64,000 nucleotides of DNA from Mesorhizobium onobrychidis (GTDB taxonomy: Bacteria; Pseudomonadota; Alphaproteobacteria; Rhizobiales; Rhizobiaceae): assembly GCF_024707545.1 (NCBI RefSeq), contig NZ_CP062229.1, positions 1,488,001 through 1,552,000 of the forward strand, given 5' to 3'. Positions 36,159 through 46,491 of the stretch are shown in pieces. Both the position numbers and the translations under genes were made by a program. The notes under the pieces are model-generated. The model made no database searches, was not told the DNA's origin, and worked only from the letters and a program-made list of their open reading frames with translations. Each line of letters starts with the position of its first letter. The first letter of the stretch is position 1.

Positions 36159-36533
36159 TCAGTCGAGATCGGCAGCTTTGCGCAATGCCGCATTCATGCG
36201 CGTCTGCCAGCCCGACCCGCTTTTCTTGAAGCTCTCAACGATGTCAGGGTCCAGCCTCAACAATATTGCGACCTTGGCGTGCTCTGATCGAGGCCTCCCG
36301 CGCTTTGCTACTAAGTTTGGTTGCGCGTCAGGATCAGTTCTAGCCGCGGCGGTGATTGCGGCGTCTTCTTCAGCCGTCATTTCATCAAGAGCGGCCTTAG
36401 CCCGCTTCAATAAGCTTACTTTTGACGGCTCGCTTGTACCGATCAATGTAGCCTTCCTGATGGGGGAGGGCGCCCGCTTCGCTCTGACATGGGCGCCACC
36501 ACTTTTAGTAGCCGGTTTCGATGTATTCGACAT
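36159..36533 (-). CDS. brnA: BrnA-family antitoxin
   Basis: 124-aa antitoxin of the BrnTA type II system. The C-terminal part carries a CopG/ribbon-helix-helix-like DNA-binding segment (KVAILLRLDPDIVESFKKSG) preceded by RGRPRSEHA. The N-terminal 55 residues are basic and probably flexible. Start at ATG 36533 overlaps the brnT 3' end by 29 bp, the usual toxin-first arrangement of this module. Expected to neutralise BrnT and repress the operon. Confidence 0.85.
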   Translation of the reverse strand: MSNTSKPATKSGGAHVRAKRAPSPIRKATLIGTSEPSKVSLLKRAKAALDEMTAEEDAAITAAARTDPDAQPNLVAKRGRPRSEHAKVAILLRLDPDIVESFKKSGSGWQTRMNAALRKAADLD

Positions 36534-36786
36534 AGCTCCTAATCTCCTCTTTGGTGGCGCGCCGGAGCGAAATGACCCGGATATTTCCGTTGCGCGGTGT
36601 GTAAGCGATCTGGTGTATCTTGTTGCCGATGAAGCCGATCCCCACGAACCTTTCCTCGCCATAATCTTCAGTCGCATCTTCAAAGATCATTGCGCTGTCG
36701 AAATCGAAAATCTCGGCAAACTCGAACGACACGCCGTGTTTAGCTTTGTTCTTCCTAGCCTTTTCGTCGTCCCACTCAAATCTCAC
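36505..36786 (-). CDS. brnT: BrnT-family RNase toxin
   Basis: 93-aa ribonuclease toxin of the RelE-like BrnT family. Family hallmarks FEWDDEKARKNKAKHGVSF and ISLRRATKEEI near the C-terminus are present. The N-terminal extension of the open frame is not family-like, so I take the GTG at 36786 (V-RFEWDD) as start. It precedes brnA and shares its promoter, which has two identical TGTATATACA palindromes. Confidence 0.88.
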   Translation of the reverse strand: MRFEWDDEKARKNKAKHGVSFEFAEIFDFDSAMIFEDATEDYGEERFVGIGFIGNKIHQIAYTPRNGNIRVISLRRATKEEIRSYVEYIETGY

Positions 36787-36811
36787 CGCCGTCAGCCCCT
36801 GCTGGTATTTT

Positions 36812-36857
36812 TGTATATACAGAAAGCGCATCACTTGCAAGTTTTTTTGTATATACA
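36812..36857. promoter_or_regulatory. Tandem operator boxes upstream of brnTA
   Basis: Two identical palindromes TGTATATACA at 36812-36821 and 36848-36857, 36 bp apart centre to centre, each inside the longer direct repeat TTTTTGTATATACAGAAA. They lie 26 bp and more upstream of the brnT GTG. They are plausible binding sites for the BrnA-BrnT complex. Confidence 0.65.
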
Positions 36858-37061
36858 GAAATTTTCGGTGCGAGGCGCCGCAGGACCGCTGCCGCCCCGA
36901 GTTGTGAAGGGTGCTTTCGACCTAGCCATGTCGATTTCGACGCACTTGCCATTTCCTCGCGACGCGTCGCATCCACCGCCGCAAGTCGTCGCGCCGCCAA
37001 GGAAGCCGAGGTCGCTTGATCGCGCGCGACCGCAACTAAAGGGCGATAGGGGACGACGCGT

Positions 37062-38330
37062 CTACCTCAGCCAATCAGGCAGCGAATCCAGTCCGATTAG
37101 CTCGTCATAAGTCTGGCGCGGGCGCACGACATGGAAACGGTCGCCGTCGACCAGCACTTCGGGCACCAGCGGCCTGGTGTTGTAAGTGCCGGCCTGCACC
37201 GCGCCATAAGCGCCGGCGGTGGCGATGGCGATCAGGTCGCCGGCCTTCGGCCGGGGCAGGTCGCGGTCGAGGCCGAGATAATCGCCGGTCTCGCAGACCG
37301 GGCCGACGACGTCGACCGTCATGCGCGGCGCCGCGGCCGGCTGCTGCACCACCGGCTTGATGTCATGGAAGGCGTCGTAAAGCGTCGGCCGGATCAGATC
37401 GTTCATCGCGGCGTCGACAACCAGGAAATTCTTGGCGTCGCCCTCCTTTACGAAGATCACTTGCGAGACAAGGATGCCGGCATTGCCGACGATCAGCCGG
37501 CCCGGCTCAAACATGACCTTCAGCCCGAGCTTGGCGACGTGCTTCGTGACGATCTGGGCATAAGCGTCCGGCAAGGGAGGCGGGCTGTTGTCGACGCGGT
37601 AGGGAATGCCGAGGCCGCCACCGAGATCGATATGCTCGATGGCGTGCCCGTCGGCACGCAGCACGCCGACCAGTTCCACCAGCAGCGCGAAGGCGTCGTC
37701 GAAGGGCTGCAATTCGGTGATCTGGCTGCCGATATGGGTGTCGATACCGGTGACCTTGATGCCAGGCAGTTCAGCCGCGCGGGCATAGACCTGGCGCGCC
37801 TTCTGCCAGGGAATGCCGAACTTGTTCTCGGCCCTGCCGGTGGAGATCTTCTTGTGGGTCTTGGCATCGACATCCGGGTTGATGCGCAGCGAGATCGACG
37901 CGACCTTGCCCAGCGCCGTGGCGCGGGCCGACAGCAATTCAAGTTCCGGTTCGGATTCGACGTTGAAGCAGAGAATGCCGGCCGAGAGCGCAAAATCCAT
38001 TTCGCGCGCGGTCTTGCCGACGCCGGAAAACAGGATCTTGTTGGCCGGAATGCCGGCGGCCAGCGCGCGGCGCAATTCGCCTTCCGAGACCACGTCGGCG
38101 CCGGCGCCGAGTTTTGCCAGGATCTTCAGCACCGCCTGGTTGGAATTCGCCTTCATGGCGTAGCAGACCAGCGCGTCCAGCCCGGCAAAGGCTTGCGTAA
38201 ACACGCGGAAATGCCTGGTCAGCGTCGCCGTCGAATAACAATAGAACGGCGTGCCGATGCTTGCGGCGATATCCGGGATCGCCACGTCCTCGGCATGCAG
38301 CACGCCGTCGCGGTAGTCGAAATGGTTCAC
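37062..38330 (-). CDS. lysA: Diaminopimelate decarboxylase
   Basis: PLP enzyme converting meso-diaminopimelate to lysine, 422 aa. Fold type III motifs: the PLP lysine in YAMKANSN, the glycine-rich HIDLGGGLGI, and EPGRLIVGNAG. The C-terminal CETGDYLGLDRDL contains the cysteine that contacts substrate from the partner subunit. Start is GTG at 38330. lptM and argH lie upstream on the same strand. Confidence 0.95.
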   Translation of the reverse strand: MNHFDYRDGVLHAEDVAIPDIAASIGTPFYCYSTATLTRHFRVFTQAFAGLDALVCYAMKANSNQAVLKILAKLGAGADVVSEGELRRALAAGIPANKILFSGVGKTAREMDFALSAGILCFNVESEPELELLSARATALGKVASISLRINPDVDAKTHKKISTGRAENKFGIPWQKARQVYARAAELPGIKVTGIDTHIGSQITELQPFDDAFALLVELVGVLRADGHAIEHIDLGGGLGIPYRVDNSPPPLPDAYAQIVTKHVAKLGLKVMFEPGRLIVGNAGILVSQVIFVKEGDAKNFLVVDAAMNDLIRPTLYDAFHDIKPVVQQPAAAPRMTVDVVGPVCETGDYLGLDRDLPRPKAGDLIAIATAGAYGAVQAGTYNTRPLVPEVLVDGDRFHVVRPRQTYDELIGLDSLPDWLR

Positions 38331-38382
38331 GAGAGTGGTTCCGGAAGTTGGAGCACGATGAGATCGGCCGATCTCATCGGCT

Positions 38383-38589
38383 CTAGATCAGCGGGTCCAG
38401 AATGAACTTCTTGTCCTTGACCGGTTTTTCCGGCTCGGGCGGCACGGGCTGCTCGGCCTTTTGTGCGTCCTTGCGCGCCTGCACGGCCGCCTCATAGGGC
38501 GTCTCGAGCCCGGACTTCCTGCCGCAGGCCGTTACGGTTGCTAGCGCCGCCAGCAGCGTCAGCGTCACCAAAATCCTGCTTGCGGTCAT
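38383..38589 (-). CDS. lptM: Small lipoprotein, LptM-like
   Basis: 68-aa lipoprotein with signal peptide and lipobox ending ATVTAC, followed by GRKSGLETP as in the YifL/LptM family, which assists LptD maturation in enterobacteria. The C-terminus is proline/charge rich and ends FILDPLI. Start at ATG 38589. It lies between lysA and argH as in other rhizobia. Confidence 0.85.
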   Translation of the reverse strand: MTASRILVTLTLLAALATVTACGRKSGLETPYEAAVQARKDAQKAEQPVPPEPEKPVKDKKFILDPLI

Positions 38590-38649
38590 CGATCCATCCG
38601 TCCGAAACTTTTGCCCGCCGCTTTTAGCCGAGTTTTTCTGGCATTGCAC

Positions 38650-38817
38650 CTAGTGTGGTGGATTTGAAGTTCCTGGCATTGATGGCATTCGCGTTGAGGA
38701 ACTTCAAATCCAAAACCACACTAGAATTCATTAATTAATTCGTGCGGCTTTTGAATCCGAAATTCGCTCGCCGCGCTGCTCCAACGTGATGCGAATTTCG
38801 GATTCGCCGCACGAGCA
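38650..38817. repeat. Composite palindromic repeat, family B copy 2 (inverted)
   Basis: Same two modules as at 8662-8822 but in reverse order. First TTTGAAGTTCCTG/GAGGAACTTCAAA, then the linker CACACTAGAATTCATTAATT, then GAATCCGAAATTCGC/GCGAATTTCGGATTC. It fills the lptM-argH intergenic region, ending at the argH stop codon. Confidence 0.85.
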
Positions 38818-40218
38818 TCACGCCTTGGCGATGTGCTTTTTCCAGTATCGGATCTGCTTCCTCACTTCCGACGGCGCGGTGCCGCCGAAGCTCGTGCGGC
38901 TCTTCACCGAGTTCTGCACGGCAAGCACGGAAAACACGTCCGCCGTGATCCCTGCGTGAATGGACCGCAAGTCTTCCAGCGGCAGCCTGTCGAGCCCGAT
39001 CTTCCTCTCTTCCGCCAGCGCTACCGCGCGGCCGGTGACGTGATGCGCCTCGCGGAACGGCAGGCCGAGGGTGCGCACCAGCCAGTCGGCGAGATCGGTC
39101 GCGGTCGCATAGCCTGACCCGGCGGCCTTCTTCATGGCGGCGGCGTTCACCGTCATGTCGCGCACCATGCCGGTCATCGCCGCCAGCATCAGGTCAAGCG
39201 TCTCGGCGGCGTCGAACACGGATTCCTTGTCCTCCTGCATGTCCTTGCCGTAGGTCAGCGGCATGCCCTTCATGACAGTCAGCAGGCCGACCAGATGGCC
39301 AGTGACGCGGCCAGTCTTGCCGCGCACCAGTTCGGCGGCGTCGGGGTTCTTTTTCTGCGGCATGATCGAGGAGCCGGTAGAGAATGAGTCCGACAGCCTG
39401 ACGAAGCCGAATTGCGGCGTCGACCAGATGATGATCTCTTCGGCCAGCCGCGACAGATGCGTCGCGCAGATTGCCGCCAGCCCCAGAAACTCGAGCGCGA
39501 AATCGCGGTCCGAAACGCTGTCCAGGGAATTGCGCATCGGCTCGCGGAAGCCGAGCGCCTTGGCCGTCTGGTGCCGGTCGATCGGAAAGCTGGTGCCGGC
39601 AAGGGCGGCCGCACCGAGCGGGCTTTCGTCCATCCGTTCGATGGCGTCGCGAACACGAGACAGATCGCGCGAAAACATCTCGACATAGGCCATGCAGTGA
39701 TGGCCGAAGGTCACCGGCTGCGCCGCCTGCATATGGGTGAAGCCAGGCATCACAGTTGCCGCATGCTCCGCGGCCCGTTCCAGGAACGCCGTGATCAGGC
39801 CCTTCAGCGCCTCGGCGACGCGAAAGCACTCGTCCTTGACCCACAGTCTGAGATCGACCGCCACCTGGTCGTTGCGCGAACGGGCGGTGTGCAGGCGGCC
39901 GGCGGCTGGCCCGATCAGCTCGGCAAGGCGAGCCTCGACATTCATGTGGATGTCTTCCAGCCTGGTCGAGAACTCGAACGTGCCGGCTTCGATCTCTGCC
40001 AGGATCGTGTTCAGCCCGTGAGCGATTTTTTCTTGATCGGCCGCCGAAATAATGCCCGTTTGCGCCAGCATCTCGCTATGGGCGATCGAGCCTCTGATAT
40101 CCTGCGCATAGAGCTTGCGGTCGAACGAGATCGACGCGTTGATGGCTTCCATGATCGCGGCCGGACCCGAGGCAAAACGTCCGCCCCACATCTGGTTGCT
40201 GGCCTTCTTGTCGCTCAT
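38818..40218 (-). CDS. argH: Argininosuccinate lyase
   Basis: 466-aa enzyme that splits argininosuccinate into arginine and fumarate. The fumarase-superfamily signature [12 protein letters not shown] is intact, as are the earlier [10 protein letters not shown] and [11 protein letters not shown] blocks. Divergent from tlpA, with 35 bp between the starts. Confidence 0.96.
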   Translation of the reverse strand: MSDKKASNQMWGGRFASGPAAIMEAINASISFDRKLYAQDIRGSIAHSEMLAQTGIISAADQEKIAHGLNTILAEIEAGTFEFSTRLEDIHMNVEARLAELIGPAAGRLHTARSRNDQVAVDLRLWVKDECFRVAEALKGLITAFLERAAEHAATVMPGFTHMQAAQPVTFGHHCMAYVEMFSRDLSRVRDAIERMDESPLGAAALAGTSFPIDRHQTAKALGFREPMRNSLDSVSDRDFALEFLGLAAICATHLSRLAEEIIIWSTPQFGFVRLSDSFSTGSSIMPQKKNPDAAELVRGKTGRVTGHLVGLLTVMKGMPLTYGKDMQEDKESVFDAAETLDLMLAAMTGMVRDMTVNAAAMKKAAGSGYATATDLADWLVRTLGLPFREAHHVTGRAVALAEERKIGLDRLPLEDLRSIHAGITADVFSVLAVQNSVKSRTSFGGTAPSEVRKQIRYWKKHIAKA

Positions 40219-40253
40219 CGCTATAACCCGTGCTCCGGAGCAGTTTTTAAAAA

Positions 40254-40940
40254 ATGGCAGACGGCAATCGATTTTTTCCGGCCCCGCGCCTCATCCTCGC
40301 CGCTTTGGTGGCGGGCGTGCTGGCCGGCGCGGTCGCGGTATATGTCAGCGAGAGCGGTTCTGGCAACAACGCGCCCGCTCAAGTCGCCGTTGACGACAGC
40401 AAGGACGATGTCGCCTGCGCCGCCAAGGCTGACCGCGCCAAGACGGTCGCGGCGGCTGCCACCGGCCAGGTTGCCGCACTCTTGCCGGCCGATCCGCCGC
40501 AATCGCTGAAAAGCCTTGCCTTCAACGACCCTGGCGGCAAGCCGATGACGCTCGCCGACCGTGCCGGCAAGATGCTGCTGCTCAATCTGTGGGCGACATG
40601 GTGCGCGCCGTGCCGCGCCGAAATGCCGGCGCTCGACGCGCTGCAGAAAGAAATGGGCAGCGACGCCTTCGAGGTCGTCGCGGTCAATGTCGATGCCGGC
40701 GACGACACCAAGCCGAAGAAGTTCCTCGAGGAAATCGGCGTCGAGGCGCTCGGCTATTACCGTGATTCGACGATGGCGCTGTTCAACGATCTCAAGACGC
40801 GCGGCCTGGCGCTCGGCCTGCCGGTCACCATGCTGATCGACGGTGAAGGCTGCCTGATCGCTCACATGAACGGCCCGGCCGAATGGTCCGGACCGGATGC
40901 CAAGCGGCTGGTCGAGACGGCGCTCGGCAAGTCGGACTAG
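40254..40940 (+). CDS. tlpA: TlpA-family thiol:disulfide interchange protein
   Basis: Membrane-anchored periplasmic thioredoxin-like protein, 228 aa. One N-terminal helix ([19 protein letters not shown]), then a thioredoxin fold with the active site [16 protein letters not shown] and cis-proline segment GLPVTMLID. Two additional cysteines (DDVACAAK and GEGCLIA) match the second disulfide of Bradyrhizobium TlpA, which reduces cytochrome oxidase assembly factors. Confidence 0.92.
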   Translation: MADGNRFFPAPRLILAALVAGVLAGAVAVYVSESGSGNNAPAQVAVDDSKDDVACAAKADRAKTVAAAATGQVAALLPADPPQSLKSLAFNDPGGKPMTLADRAGKMLLLNLWATWCAPCRAEMPALDALQKEMGSDAFEVVAVNVDAGDDTKPKKFLEEIGVEALGYYRDSTMALFNDLKTRGLALGLPVTMLIDGEGCLIAHMNGPAEWSGPDAKRLVETALGKSD

Positions 40941-41153
40941 GCGCCGGCAATCGCGCCGATCTCCGTCACTTGTTCGAACCGTAAGCCGGCTTGGCAAATT
41001 CCTTTCCATCGGCTCTCATCCGGAAGCGTGCACAACTTTGAGCCGAGATCGAGTTCATCGATCCGCAACAAAACCGTTGTCCAATTGTCACGAGCGGCAC
41101 ATATTGCCTTTGCGAGAGTGCCCTTTCGCCAATGACAAAACGGGAGATGAAAC

Positions 41154-42464
41154 ATGAAGTTCTTCGGCTTCGCGGCCGGTGTCGCCGCCACCATGACCCT
41201 GCTTTCCACCACCTCCGCTTTCGCCGTCACGCAGATCAGCTGGTGGCACGCCATGACCGGCGCCAACGCCGAGGTCGTCGACAAGATCTCCAAGGATTTC
41301 AACGCCAGTCAGAGCGACTATGAGCTGGTTCCGGTGTTCAAAGGCACCTATCCCGAGACGCTGAATGCCGGCATCGCCGCCTTCCGCGCCGGCCAGGCGC
41401 CCGATATCCTCCAGGTGTTCGATGTCGGTACCGGCGTGATGATGGCGGCCGAGGGTGCGATCAAGCCTGTGGCCGAGGTGATGACCGGCGCCGGGATGAC
41501 CTTCGACAAGAGCCAGTATCTGCCCGGCATCGTCGGCTATTATTCGAAGCCGGACGGCACCATGCTGTCCTTCCCCTACAACTCCTCCTCGCCGATCCTT
41601 TACTACAACAAGGACATCTTCCAGAAGGCGGGCCTCGACGTGAACAACCCGCCCAAGACCTGGAACGAGGTGTGGGAAGCTGCCAAGAAGATCAAGGCGA
41701 GCGGCGCCGCCTCATGCGGCTACACCTCGACCTGGCTGACCTGGATCCATCTGGAGAATTTCGCGGCGTGGAATGATGTGTCCTGGGCCACCCAGCAGAA
41801 CGGTCTGGCCGGCGGTGATGTCGAACTCAAGATCAACGCGCCGATCTTCGTCAACCACTTCCAGGCGCTCGCAGACCTCGCCAAGGACGGCACCTTCAAA
41901 TATGGCGGGCGCACCTCCGAAGCCAAGCAGATATTCCTCGCCGGCGAATGCGGCATCTTCACCGAATCGTCGGGCGGCCTCGGCGACATCGTCAAGTCCG
42001 GCATGAATTATGGCATCGGCCAGCTTCCCTACGATAGCGACGCCAAGGGCGCGCCGCAGAACACCACGCCGGGCGGTGCAAGCCTGTGGGTGTTCGGCAA
42101 CAAGTCGGACGAGCAATATAAGGGCGTCGCGGCCTTCTTTTCCTACCTGTCCAAGACCGATGTGCAGGAATATCTGCATCAGAAGTCGGGATACCTGCCG
42201 GTGACGCTCGCTGCGTACGACGCGACCAAGAAATCAGGCTTCTATGACAAGAACCCCGGCCGCGAGACACCCATCCTGCAGATGACGGGCAAGGCGCCCA
42301 CCGACAACTCGAAGGGCGTGCGCCTGCCGAACCTGCCGCAGGTGCGCGATATCCAGAACGAGGAGTTCGAAAAGATGCTGGCCGGCCAGCAAACCGCTCA
42401 GCAGGCGCTCGACAATGCGGTCACGCGCGGCAACGCCGCCATCAAGGAAGCGCTAGAGAACTGA
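41154..42464 (+). CDS. ugpB: sn-Glycerol-3-phosphate ABC transporter, substrate-binding protein
   Basis: 436-aa periplasmic binding protein with a signal peptide (AAGVAATMTLLSTTSAFA). Family 1 solute-binding features include QISWWHAMTGANAEVV, and GGASLWVFGNKSDE in the C-terminal lobe. First gene of ugpBAEC, which imports glycerol-3-phosphate and glycerophosphodiesters. A GGGAG precedes the ATG by five bases. The 213-bp region upstream shows no clear PhoB box to me. Confidence 0.95.
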   Translation: MKFFGFAAGVAATMTLLSTTSAFAVTQISWWHAMTGANAEVVDKISKDFNASQSDYELVPVFKGTYPETLNAGIAAFRAGQAPDILQVFDVGTGVMMAAEGAIKPVAEVMTGAGMTFDKSQYLPGIVGYYSKPDGTMLSFPYNSSSPILYYNKDIFQKAGLDVNNPPKTWNEVWEAAKKIKASGAASCGYTSTWLTWIHLENFAAWNDVSWATQQNGLAGGDVELKINAPIFVNHFQALADLAKDGTFKYGGRTSEAKQIFLAGECGIFTESSGGLGDIVKSGMNYGIGQLPYDSDAKGAPQNTTPGGASLWVFGNKSDEQYKGVAAFFSYLSKTDVQEYLHQKSGYLPVTLAAYDATKKSGFYDKNPGRETPILQMTGKAPTDNSKGVRLPNLPQVRDIQNEEFEKMLAGQQTAQQALDNAVTRGNAAIKEALEN

Positions 42465-42493
42465 CGAGACTATCTCGGTTAGTCGATGAATAT

Positions 42494-42517
42494 CGCCCAC
42501 GCGAGCTCGCGTGGGCG
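42494..42517 (+). other. 24-bp perfect palindrome between ugpB and ugpA
   Basis: Starts CGCCCACGCG and ends CGCGTGGGCG around AGCT, so the transcript can form a 10-bp GC-rich stem with a tetraloop. It lies 30 bp after the ugpB stop and covers the only upstream GTG in the ugpA frame. There is no T tract. Such hairpins often protect the abundant binding-protein mRNA from 3' decay. Confidence 0.8.
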
Positions 42518-43428
42518 GCCCCTGGATAGCGAGGGAAATCAGCCTGTCTCCACGCATCGTCTTTCCCAACAAGATCCTGCCTTACCTGCTGGTGGCGCCA
42601 CAACTCGCCATAACGCTGGTTTTCTTCTACTGGCCAGCCGGCCAGGCGCTTTACCAGTCGATGCTCAGGCAGGACCCGTTCGGGCTGAGGACCAAGTTCG
42701 TCTGGTTCGCCAATTTCCGCAAGGTGCTGGCCGATCCGGCCTACCTCAACTCGATCAAGGTCACGGTGGTGTTTTCGCTTGCGACCGCGATCGTTGCCAT
42801 GGGTGCGGCCCTCTTGCTTGCGGTCATGGCCGAGAAGGCACTGCGCGGCAAAGGCCTCTACCGCACACTGTTGATATGGCCTTATGCCGTGGCGCCGGCG
42901 ATTGCCGGGATGCTGTGGCTTTTTCTGTTCAATCCTTCGATCGGCTCGTTGGCCTATTTGCTGCGAAGCCTCGGCATCGCCTGGGATCCGCTGCTCAATG
43001 GCACCCACGCCATGATCCTGCTGGTGTCGGCGGCTGCCTGGAAGCAGATCAGCTACAATTTCCTGTTCTTCGTCGCCGGCCTGCAGGCGGTGCCGAAAAC
43101 GCTGATCGAGGCGGCGGCCATGGATGGTGCCGGCGAGACCAAGCGCTTCTGGACCATCGTCTTCCCGCTGCTTGCGCCGACGACCTTTTTCCTGCTGGTC
43201 GTCAACACCGTCTATGCCCTGTTCGACACGTTCGGCATCGTCCATGCCGTCACCGGCGGCGGCCCGGGCAAGACGACCGAGACGCTGGTCTACAAGGTCT
43301 ACAATGACGGCTTCGTCAATCTGATCCTGGGCGACTCGGCGGCGCAGTCGGTCATCCTGATGGCCATCGTCATTGCGCTCACCGCCATCCAGTTCCGCTA
43401 CGTGGAACGCAAAGTCCATTACGGTTGA
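42511..43428 (+). CDS. ugpA: Glycerol-3-phosphate ABC transporter permease UgpA
   Basis: Inner-membrane permease of the MalF type, about 294-305 aa, with six helices and the EAA loop [20 protein letters not shown]. The start is uncertain. GTG 42511 lies within a stable hairpin with no ribosome binding site, while CTG 42544 has GAGGGA seven bases upstream and gives an N-terminus [19 protein letters not shown] like other UgpA proteins. No ATG fits before the first membrane helix. Confidence 0.93.
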   Translation: MGGPWIAREISLSPRIVFPNKILPYLLVAPQLAITLVFFYWPAGQALYQSMLRQDPFGLRTKFVWFANFRKVLADPAYLNSIKVTVVFSLATAIVAMGAALLLAVMAEKALRGKGLYRTLLIWPYAVAPAIAGMLWLFLFNPSIGSLAYLLRSLGIAWDPLLNGTHAMILLVSAAAWKQISYNFLFFVAGLQAVPKTLIEAAAMDGAGETKRFWTIVFPLLAPTTFFLLVVNTVYALFDTFGIVHAVTGGGPGKTTETLVYKVYNDGFVNLILGDSAAQSVILMAIVIALTAIQFRYVERKVHYG

Positions 43429-43436
43429 GGGCAGCG

Positions 43437-44285
43437 ATGATCGGCCAGTCCCCGCTCCGCACCTTCATCGCCCATGCCGTGCTCATCCTTGGCATATTGA
43501 TCGTGGCTTTTCCGATCTACTACACTTTCGTTGCCTCGACACACACGCTGCAAACGATCCTCAGGCCGCCGCTGCCGCTCTTGCCCGGCGGCCAGCTATG
43601 GAACAATTACAGCGAGGCGCTGTTCGGCGGCATTGGCCGCATCGGCGGTATCAGCGTCGGCCGACTGCTCCTCAACACCACGGTCATGGCGCTCGGCGTT
43701 GCGGTGGGAAAGATCTTCATCTCGATCCTGTCGGCGTATGCGATCGTGTTCTTCCGCTTTCCCCTGCGCATGACATTCTTCTGGTTGATCTTCATCACCT
43801 TGATGCTCCCCGTGGAGGTGCGCATCCTGCCGACCTATAAGGTGATGGTCGATCTCGGCATGATCGACACCTATGCCGGCCTGATCATCCCGCTGATCGC
43901 CTCGGCCACCGCGACGCTGCTGTTCCGCCAGTTCTTCATGACCATACCGGGCGAATTGGTCGAGGCGGCGCGTGTCGACGGTGCCGGGCCATGGCGCTTC
44001 TTCTTCGATATCCTCTTGCCGCTGTCGCGCACCAACATCGCGGCGCTGTTCGTGATCCTCTTCATCTATGGCTGGACGCAGTATCTTTGGCCGCTGCTCG
44101 TCACCAACAGCAACGATATGAACACCATCGTCATCGCGCTGAGAAAGATGGTTTCCTTCGCCGATGCCGACACCGAATGGCACCTGGTCATGGTCACAGC
44201 GATGCTGGCCATCGTGCCGCCGATCCTGGTTGTCGTGCTGATGCAACGCTGGTTCGTGCGCGGCCTGGTCGAATCCGAAAAGTGA
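43437..44285 (+). CDS. ugpE: Glycerol-3-phosphate ABC transporter permease UgpE
   Basis: 282-aa MalG-type permease with six helices and the EAA motif [20 protein letters not shown]. The start at ATG 43437 follows the ugpA stop by 8 bp, with GAGGG upstream, and gives the normal family length. Works with UgpA as the membrane channel. Confidence 0.95.
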   Translation: MIGQSPLRTFIAHAVLILGILIVAFPIYYTFVASTHTLQTILRPPLPLLPGGQLWNNYSEALFGGIGRIGGISVGRLLLNTTVMALGVAVGKIFISILSAYAIVFFRFPLRMTFFWLIFITLMLPVEVRILPTYKVMVDLGMIDTYAGLIIPLIASATATLLFRQFFMTIPGELVEAARVDGAGPWRFFFDILLPLSRTNIAALFVILFIYGWTQYLWPLLVTNSNDMNTIVIALRKMVSFADADTEWHLVMVTAMLAIVPPILVVVLMQRWFVRGLVESEK

Positions 44286-44292
44286 GAAGCCG

Positions 44293-45360
44293 ATGGCGAC
44301 CGTCGATCTGAAGGACGTGAAGAAGGTCTATCCCAGCGGGGTCGAAGCCGTGAAAGGCGTCTCCATCGCCATTCCCGACAAGGAGCTTTGCGTGCTGGTC
44401 GGTCCATCCGGCTGCGGCAAGTCCACCCTGCTGAGGATGATCGCCGGGTTGGAGACCATTTCTGCCGGTACAGTCGCCATCGACGGCAAGGTGGTCAACG
44501 CCATTGGCCCGACCGAGCGCGACATCGCCATGGTGTTCCAGAACTACGCGCTCTACCCGCATATGAAGGTCTATGACAACATGGCCTATGGCCTGCGCAA
44601 TCGCGGCACGCCGAACGACGAGATCGACAGCAGGGTGCGTTCGACCGCCAAGGTGCTGGAGCTTTCGGCGCTGCTCGACCGGCGACCGCGCGAGCTTTCC
44701 GGCGGCCAGCGCCAGCGCGTCGCCATGGGCCGCGCCATCGTGCGCAATCCAAAAGTCTTCCTGTTCGACGAGCCGCTCAGTAATCTCGATGCCAAATTGC
44801 GCGGCCAGATGCGGGTCGAGATCAAGAATTTGCAGCGCGCGCTCGGCGTCACCTCGGTCTATGTCACCCACGATCAGCTCGAGGCGATGACGCTGGCCGA
44901 CATCCTTGTTGTCATGAACGCCGGACTGGTCGAGCAAACGGGCGCGCCGCTCGACGTCTACGAAAAGCCGGCCTCGATCTTCGTCGCTTCCTTCATCGGC
45001 GCGCCGCCGATGAATCTTCTGGCGCTAACCGGAAGTTCCTCAGGCCCGGTACTGGCTGACGGCACGGCGATCGACTTCGCGGCTCGCGAAACACCAGCCG
45101 TGACACTGGGTTTTCGCCCTGAAGATGCCGACGTCACCTTCAATGCGGAGGCGCTGCCCGGTGCGCTCGTCCTGCCGGCGACAGTCGAGGCAGTCGAACC
45201 GGTCGGTGCCGAAAGCTTTCTTCACTGCGCCGCAGGCGGTAGCCGTATCGTCGTGCGCGTCTCAGGGCGCGCCGCCGCAAAGCCTGGTGATCAGTTGCGT
45301 GTCGTGGCCAAAGCCGAAAAGCTGCATTGGTTCGATCAGACCGGAAAACGGGTCGATTGA
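44293..45360 (+). CDS. ugpC: Glycerol-3-phosphate ABC transporter ATPase UgpC
   Basis: 355-aa ATPase of the MalK/UgpC class. Walker [10 protein letters not shown], signature [13 protein letters not shown], Walker [13 protein letters not shown], followed by the TOBE-type C-terminal regulatory domain ([10 protein letters not shown]). It begins 7 bp after ugpE, completing the operon, and is convergent with the iron ABC operon. Confidence 0.95.
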   Translation: MATVDLKDVKKVYPSGVEAVKGVSIAIPDKELCVLVGPSGCGKSTLLRMIAGLETISAGTVAIDGKVVNAIGPTERDIAMVFQNYALYPHMKVYDNMAYGLRNRGTPNDEIDSRVRSTAKVLELSALLDRRPRELSGGQRQRVAMGRAIVRNPKVFLFDEPLSNLDAKLRGQMRVEIKNLQRALGVTSVYVTHDQLEAMTLADILVVMNAGLVEQTGAPLDVYEKPASIFVASFIGAPPMNLLALTGSSSGPVLADGTAIDFAARETPAVTLGFRPEDADVTFNAEALPGALVLPATVEAVEPVGAESFLHCAAGGSRIVVRVSGRAAAKPGDQLRVVAKAEKLHWFDQTGKRVD

Positions 45361-45408
45361 AGTCGCCCTGTCGTCCCGACCAGCGAACCGCGAGAGGCGC
45401 AAGAGCGT

Positions 45409-46491
45409 TCAGGCAAACACATGCGCCTTGCCCGACACCGTCAGCCGGACGATCTCGCCAACCACCGGCGTGTCCATGCCCGGCTTGCGCAGGATCAACG
45501 GCGTGTTGCCGATCGCGGCCGCGTCCGGCGGATCGGGACTGTTCAACAGCCGCACCGCGATGGTGCACATCGAGCCGGCGAATTCGGATTCCGTCACTTC
45601 GCCGAACAGCATGTCCGGCGTGCCCGACATGCCCTCGCGCGACGTCCGTTTCAGCAGCACCTGTTCCGGCCGCAGCATGATGCGGACGATATCGCGCCGC
45701 TCGGTGCTGTCGACCGCGATGCGGCCGAGCGGCGAGCTGGCGAAGCCGTCCGCGATCTTGGCCGGCAGGATGATGGCATCGCCGAGGAATTCGGCGACCA
45801 TCCTGTCCTTCGGCTTGAGATAGAGTTCGTGCGGCGTGCCGACCTGCGAGAATTTGCCGTCGCGCATCACCGCGACCTGGCTGGCAAAGGACAGCGCCTC
45901 GGCCTGGTCGTGGGTGACCAGGATCGTGGTGATGCCGGCGGTCTCCAGAAGCTCGGCCACCGCCTTGCGCATCGAGGCGCGCAGACCGGTGTCGAGCGCC
46001 GAGAACGGTTCGTCGAGCAGCATCAGCCGCGGCTTCATGGCCATGGCGCGGGCCAGCGCCACACGCTGCTGCTGGCCGCCGGAGAGTTCGTGCGGCCGCC
46101 GTTTCAGGATCGCCTTGTCGAGCCCGACGATATAGGCGAGCTCGGTGATGCGCTCGGTGCGCTTGTCCTCGTGGTGGCCCATGCCGAAGCCGATATTGGC
46201 GGCGATGCTCAGATGCGGGAACAGGGCGCCGTCCTGCGCCACCACGCCGATGCCGCGCCGATAGGCGGGCACGGCGGCGCCGCCATTGGCCAGCACCTGG
46301 CCGTCAAGCACAATGCGGCCCTGGTCCGGCGCCTCAAAGCCGGCGATCAGCCGCAGCAAGGTCGTCTTGCCGCAGCCGGATGGCCCGACGATCGCGGTGC
46401 GGCTGCCGCTGGCCACGCTGAGGTCGACACCGGCCAGTGCGGCCACCGGGCCGTAGTGCTTGTGCACATCGGTGAGTTCGAGGAAGCTCAT
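45409..46491 (-). CDS. fbpC: Iron(III) ABC transporter ATPase
   Basis: 360-aa ATPase of the FbpC/PotA class. Walker [10 protein letters not shown], signature [13 protein letters not shown], Walker [12 protein letters not shown], and a C-terminal TOBE domain ([10 protein letters not shown]). Its ATG overlaps the permease stop (ATGA). Last gene of the iron operon on the minus strand. Confidence 0.9.
   Translation of the reverse strand: MSFLELTDVHKHYGPVAALAGVDLSVASGSRTAIVGPSGCGKTTLLRLIAGFEAPDQGRIVLDGQVLANGGAAVPAYRRGIGVVAQDGALFPHLSIAANIGFGMGHHEDKRTERITELAYIVGLDKAILKRRPHELSGGQQQRVALARAMAMKPRLMLLDEPFSALDTGLRASMRKAVAELLETAGITTILVTHDQAEALSFASQVAVMRDGKFSQVGTPHELYLKPKDRMVAEFLGDAIILPAKIADGFASSPLGRIAVDSTERRDIVRIMLRPEQVLLKRTSREGMSGTPDMLFGEVTESEFAGSMCTIAVRLLNSPDPPDAAAIGNTPLILRKPGMDTPVVGEIVRLTVSGKAHVFA

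Noticed and set aside
37131..38405. A 424-codon open frame on the plus strand opposite lysA
   Set aside because: Composition is typical of an antisense shadow in GC-rich DNA (rich in Arg, Asp, Gly, Gln), with no recognisable domain, and lysA is unambiguous.
39412..40509. A 365-codon plus-strand frame opposite argH
   Set aside because: Antisense shadow of argH; its end runs out of frame through tlpA.
40941..41153. PhoB box upstream of ugpB
   Set aside because: Looked for two CTGTCAT-like repeats at 11-bp spacing. Only weak single matches (TTGTCAC near 41085) were seen, so it is not supported.
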